A DNA stretch of 64,000 bases from Paramylibacter ulvae (lineage in GTDB: Bacteria; Pseudomonadota; Alphaproteobacteria; Rhodobacterales; Rhodobacteraceae): NCBI RefSeq assembly GCF_014652655.1, contig NZ_BMZF01000006.1:62001-126000 (forward strand), in the 5' to 3' direction. The notes below the pieces were generated by a model that saw only the letters and a list, made by a program, of their open reading frames with translations, was not told where the DNA came from and searched no databases. The position numbers were made by a program, and so were the translations under genes. Below are positions 63,910 to 64,000 of this stretch, piece after piece. Each line of letters begins with the position of its first letter. Position 1 is the stretch's first letter.

Positions 63910-64000
63910 TAAACGGCTTCGCGCAATTGACGGGGCACTTTAAACTCAACATTTTCAACGGCGGTTTCCACGATTTCACGCGTTACATCGTAGCGCTGCT
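63909..64000 (-). CDS. ispH: 4-hydroxy-3-methylbut-2-enyl diphosphate reductase, 3' end only
   Basis: Partial: 29 C-terminal residues before the window ends, finishing at the stop 63909-63911. The tail (VTREIVETAVENVEFKVPRQ then LREAV) resembles the C-terminus of IspH (LytB), where a [ST]xEENIxFxVPxxLR-type sequence closes the Fe-S enzyme that makes IPP and DMAPP. The 29-residue evidence is short, but gene order before rnhA fits Rhodobacterales. No start or Fe-S cysteines visible in the window. Confidence 0.7.
   Translation of the reverse strand, partial: QRYDVTREIVETAVENVEFKVPRQLREAV

Overview
The window reads as chromosomal DNA of a moderately low-GC alphaproteobacterium, most likely order Rhodobacterales (roseobacter-like). 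Support comes from gene order (pyk / rpmI-rplT / pheS-pheT; argH / small lipoprotein / lysA; ispH / membrane protein / methyltransferase / rnhA), from an Alphaproteobacteria-type LexA box (GTTC-N7-GTTC) and from a CtrA box (TTAA-N7-TTAAC). The species cannot be named from sequence alone. No tRNA, rRNA, CRISPR array, insertion sequence or prophage was seen. The DNA is densely packed, with many 4-bp start/stop overlaps.

Layout. 0-12 kb: cobalamin biosynthesis in two opposed blocks (cobD, cobC and a DUF1636 gene on minus; a small membrane protein, cbiX, cobH, cobL, cobI, a cbiG-cobJ fusion and cobM on plus). They are separated by a CtrA-box-preceded degenerate receiver protein and a glutathionyl-hydroquinone reductase. 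12-15 kb: a three-gene D-glutamate/D-amino-acid operon (dgcN, dgcA, D-amino-acid aminotransferase). 15-23 kb: DUF1244, N-formylglutamate amidohydrolase, pyruvate kinase, ribosomal proteins L35 and L20, and PheRS, flanked by two secreted RTX-type proteins (a 200-aa one before pheS and a serralysin-like protease after pheT). 25-30 kb: ornithine decarboxylase with a structured leader, mscL, alanine dehydrogenase with a divergent Lrp-family regulator, and an AzlCD exporter. 30-34 kb: molybdenum-cofactor operon fdhD-mobA-mobB-moeA. 34-42 kb: greA, ETF-ubiquinone oxidoreductase, a TPR protein, ispE, a polyprenyl diphosphate synthase, and small genes. 42-47 kb: a standalone EAL protein and a divergent SOS-box-preceded tag gene that is broken by one in-frame TGA, then assorted enzymes. 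47-54 kb: argH, a 31-aa lipoprotein, lysA, a large TIGR02302-type membrane protein and an acidic zinc-ribbon membrane protein. 54-64 kb: ftsE-ftsX-plsC, accA, an L,D-transpeptidase, a PatB-type C-S lyase, two tandem peptide deformylases (the second lacking key catalytic residues), fmt, rnhA, and the 3' end of ispH.

How the parts fit. The cob genes cover much of corrin-ring construction but not all of it: CobA, CobG or CobZ, CobK, CobB and any cobaltochelatase other than CbiX are not here. The D-glutamate operon could return D-amino acids to L-glutamate. Moco genes would serve formate dehydrogenase and other molybdoenzymes encoded elsewhere. def and fmt together handle N-formylmethionine. No fully new multigene system was identified. 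The most notable single observations are the nonsense-interrupted, LexA-box-preceded tag gene; the deformylase paralogue with both the Cys and the HExxH Glu replaced; the CtrA-box-linked receiver lacking its phospho-acceptor Asp; and the pair of RTX proteins around pheST.
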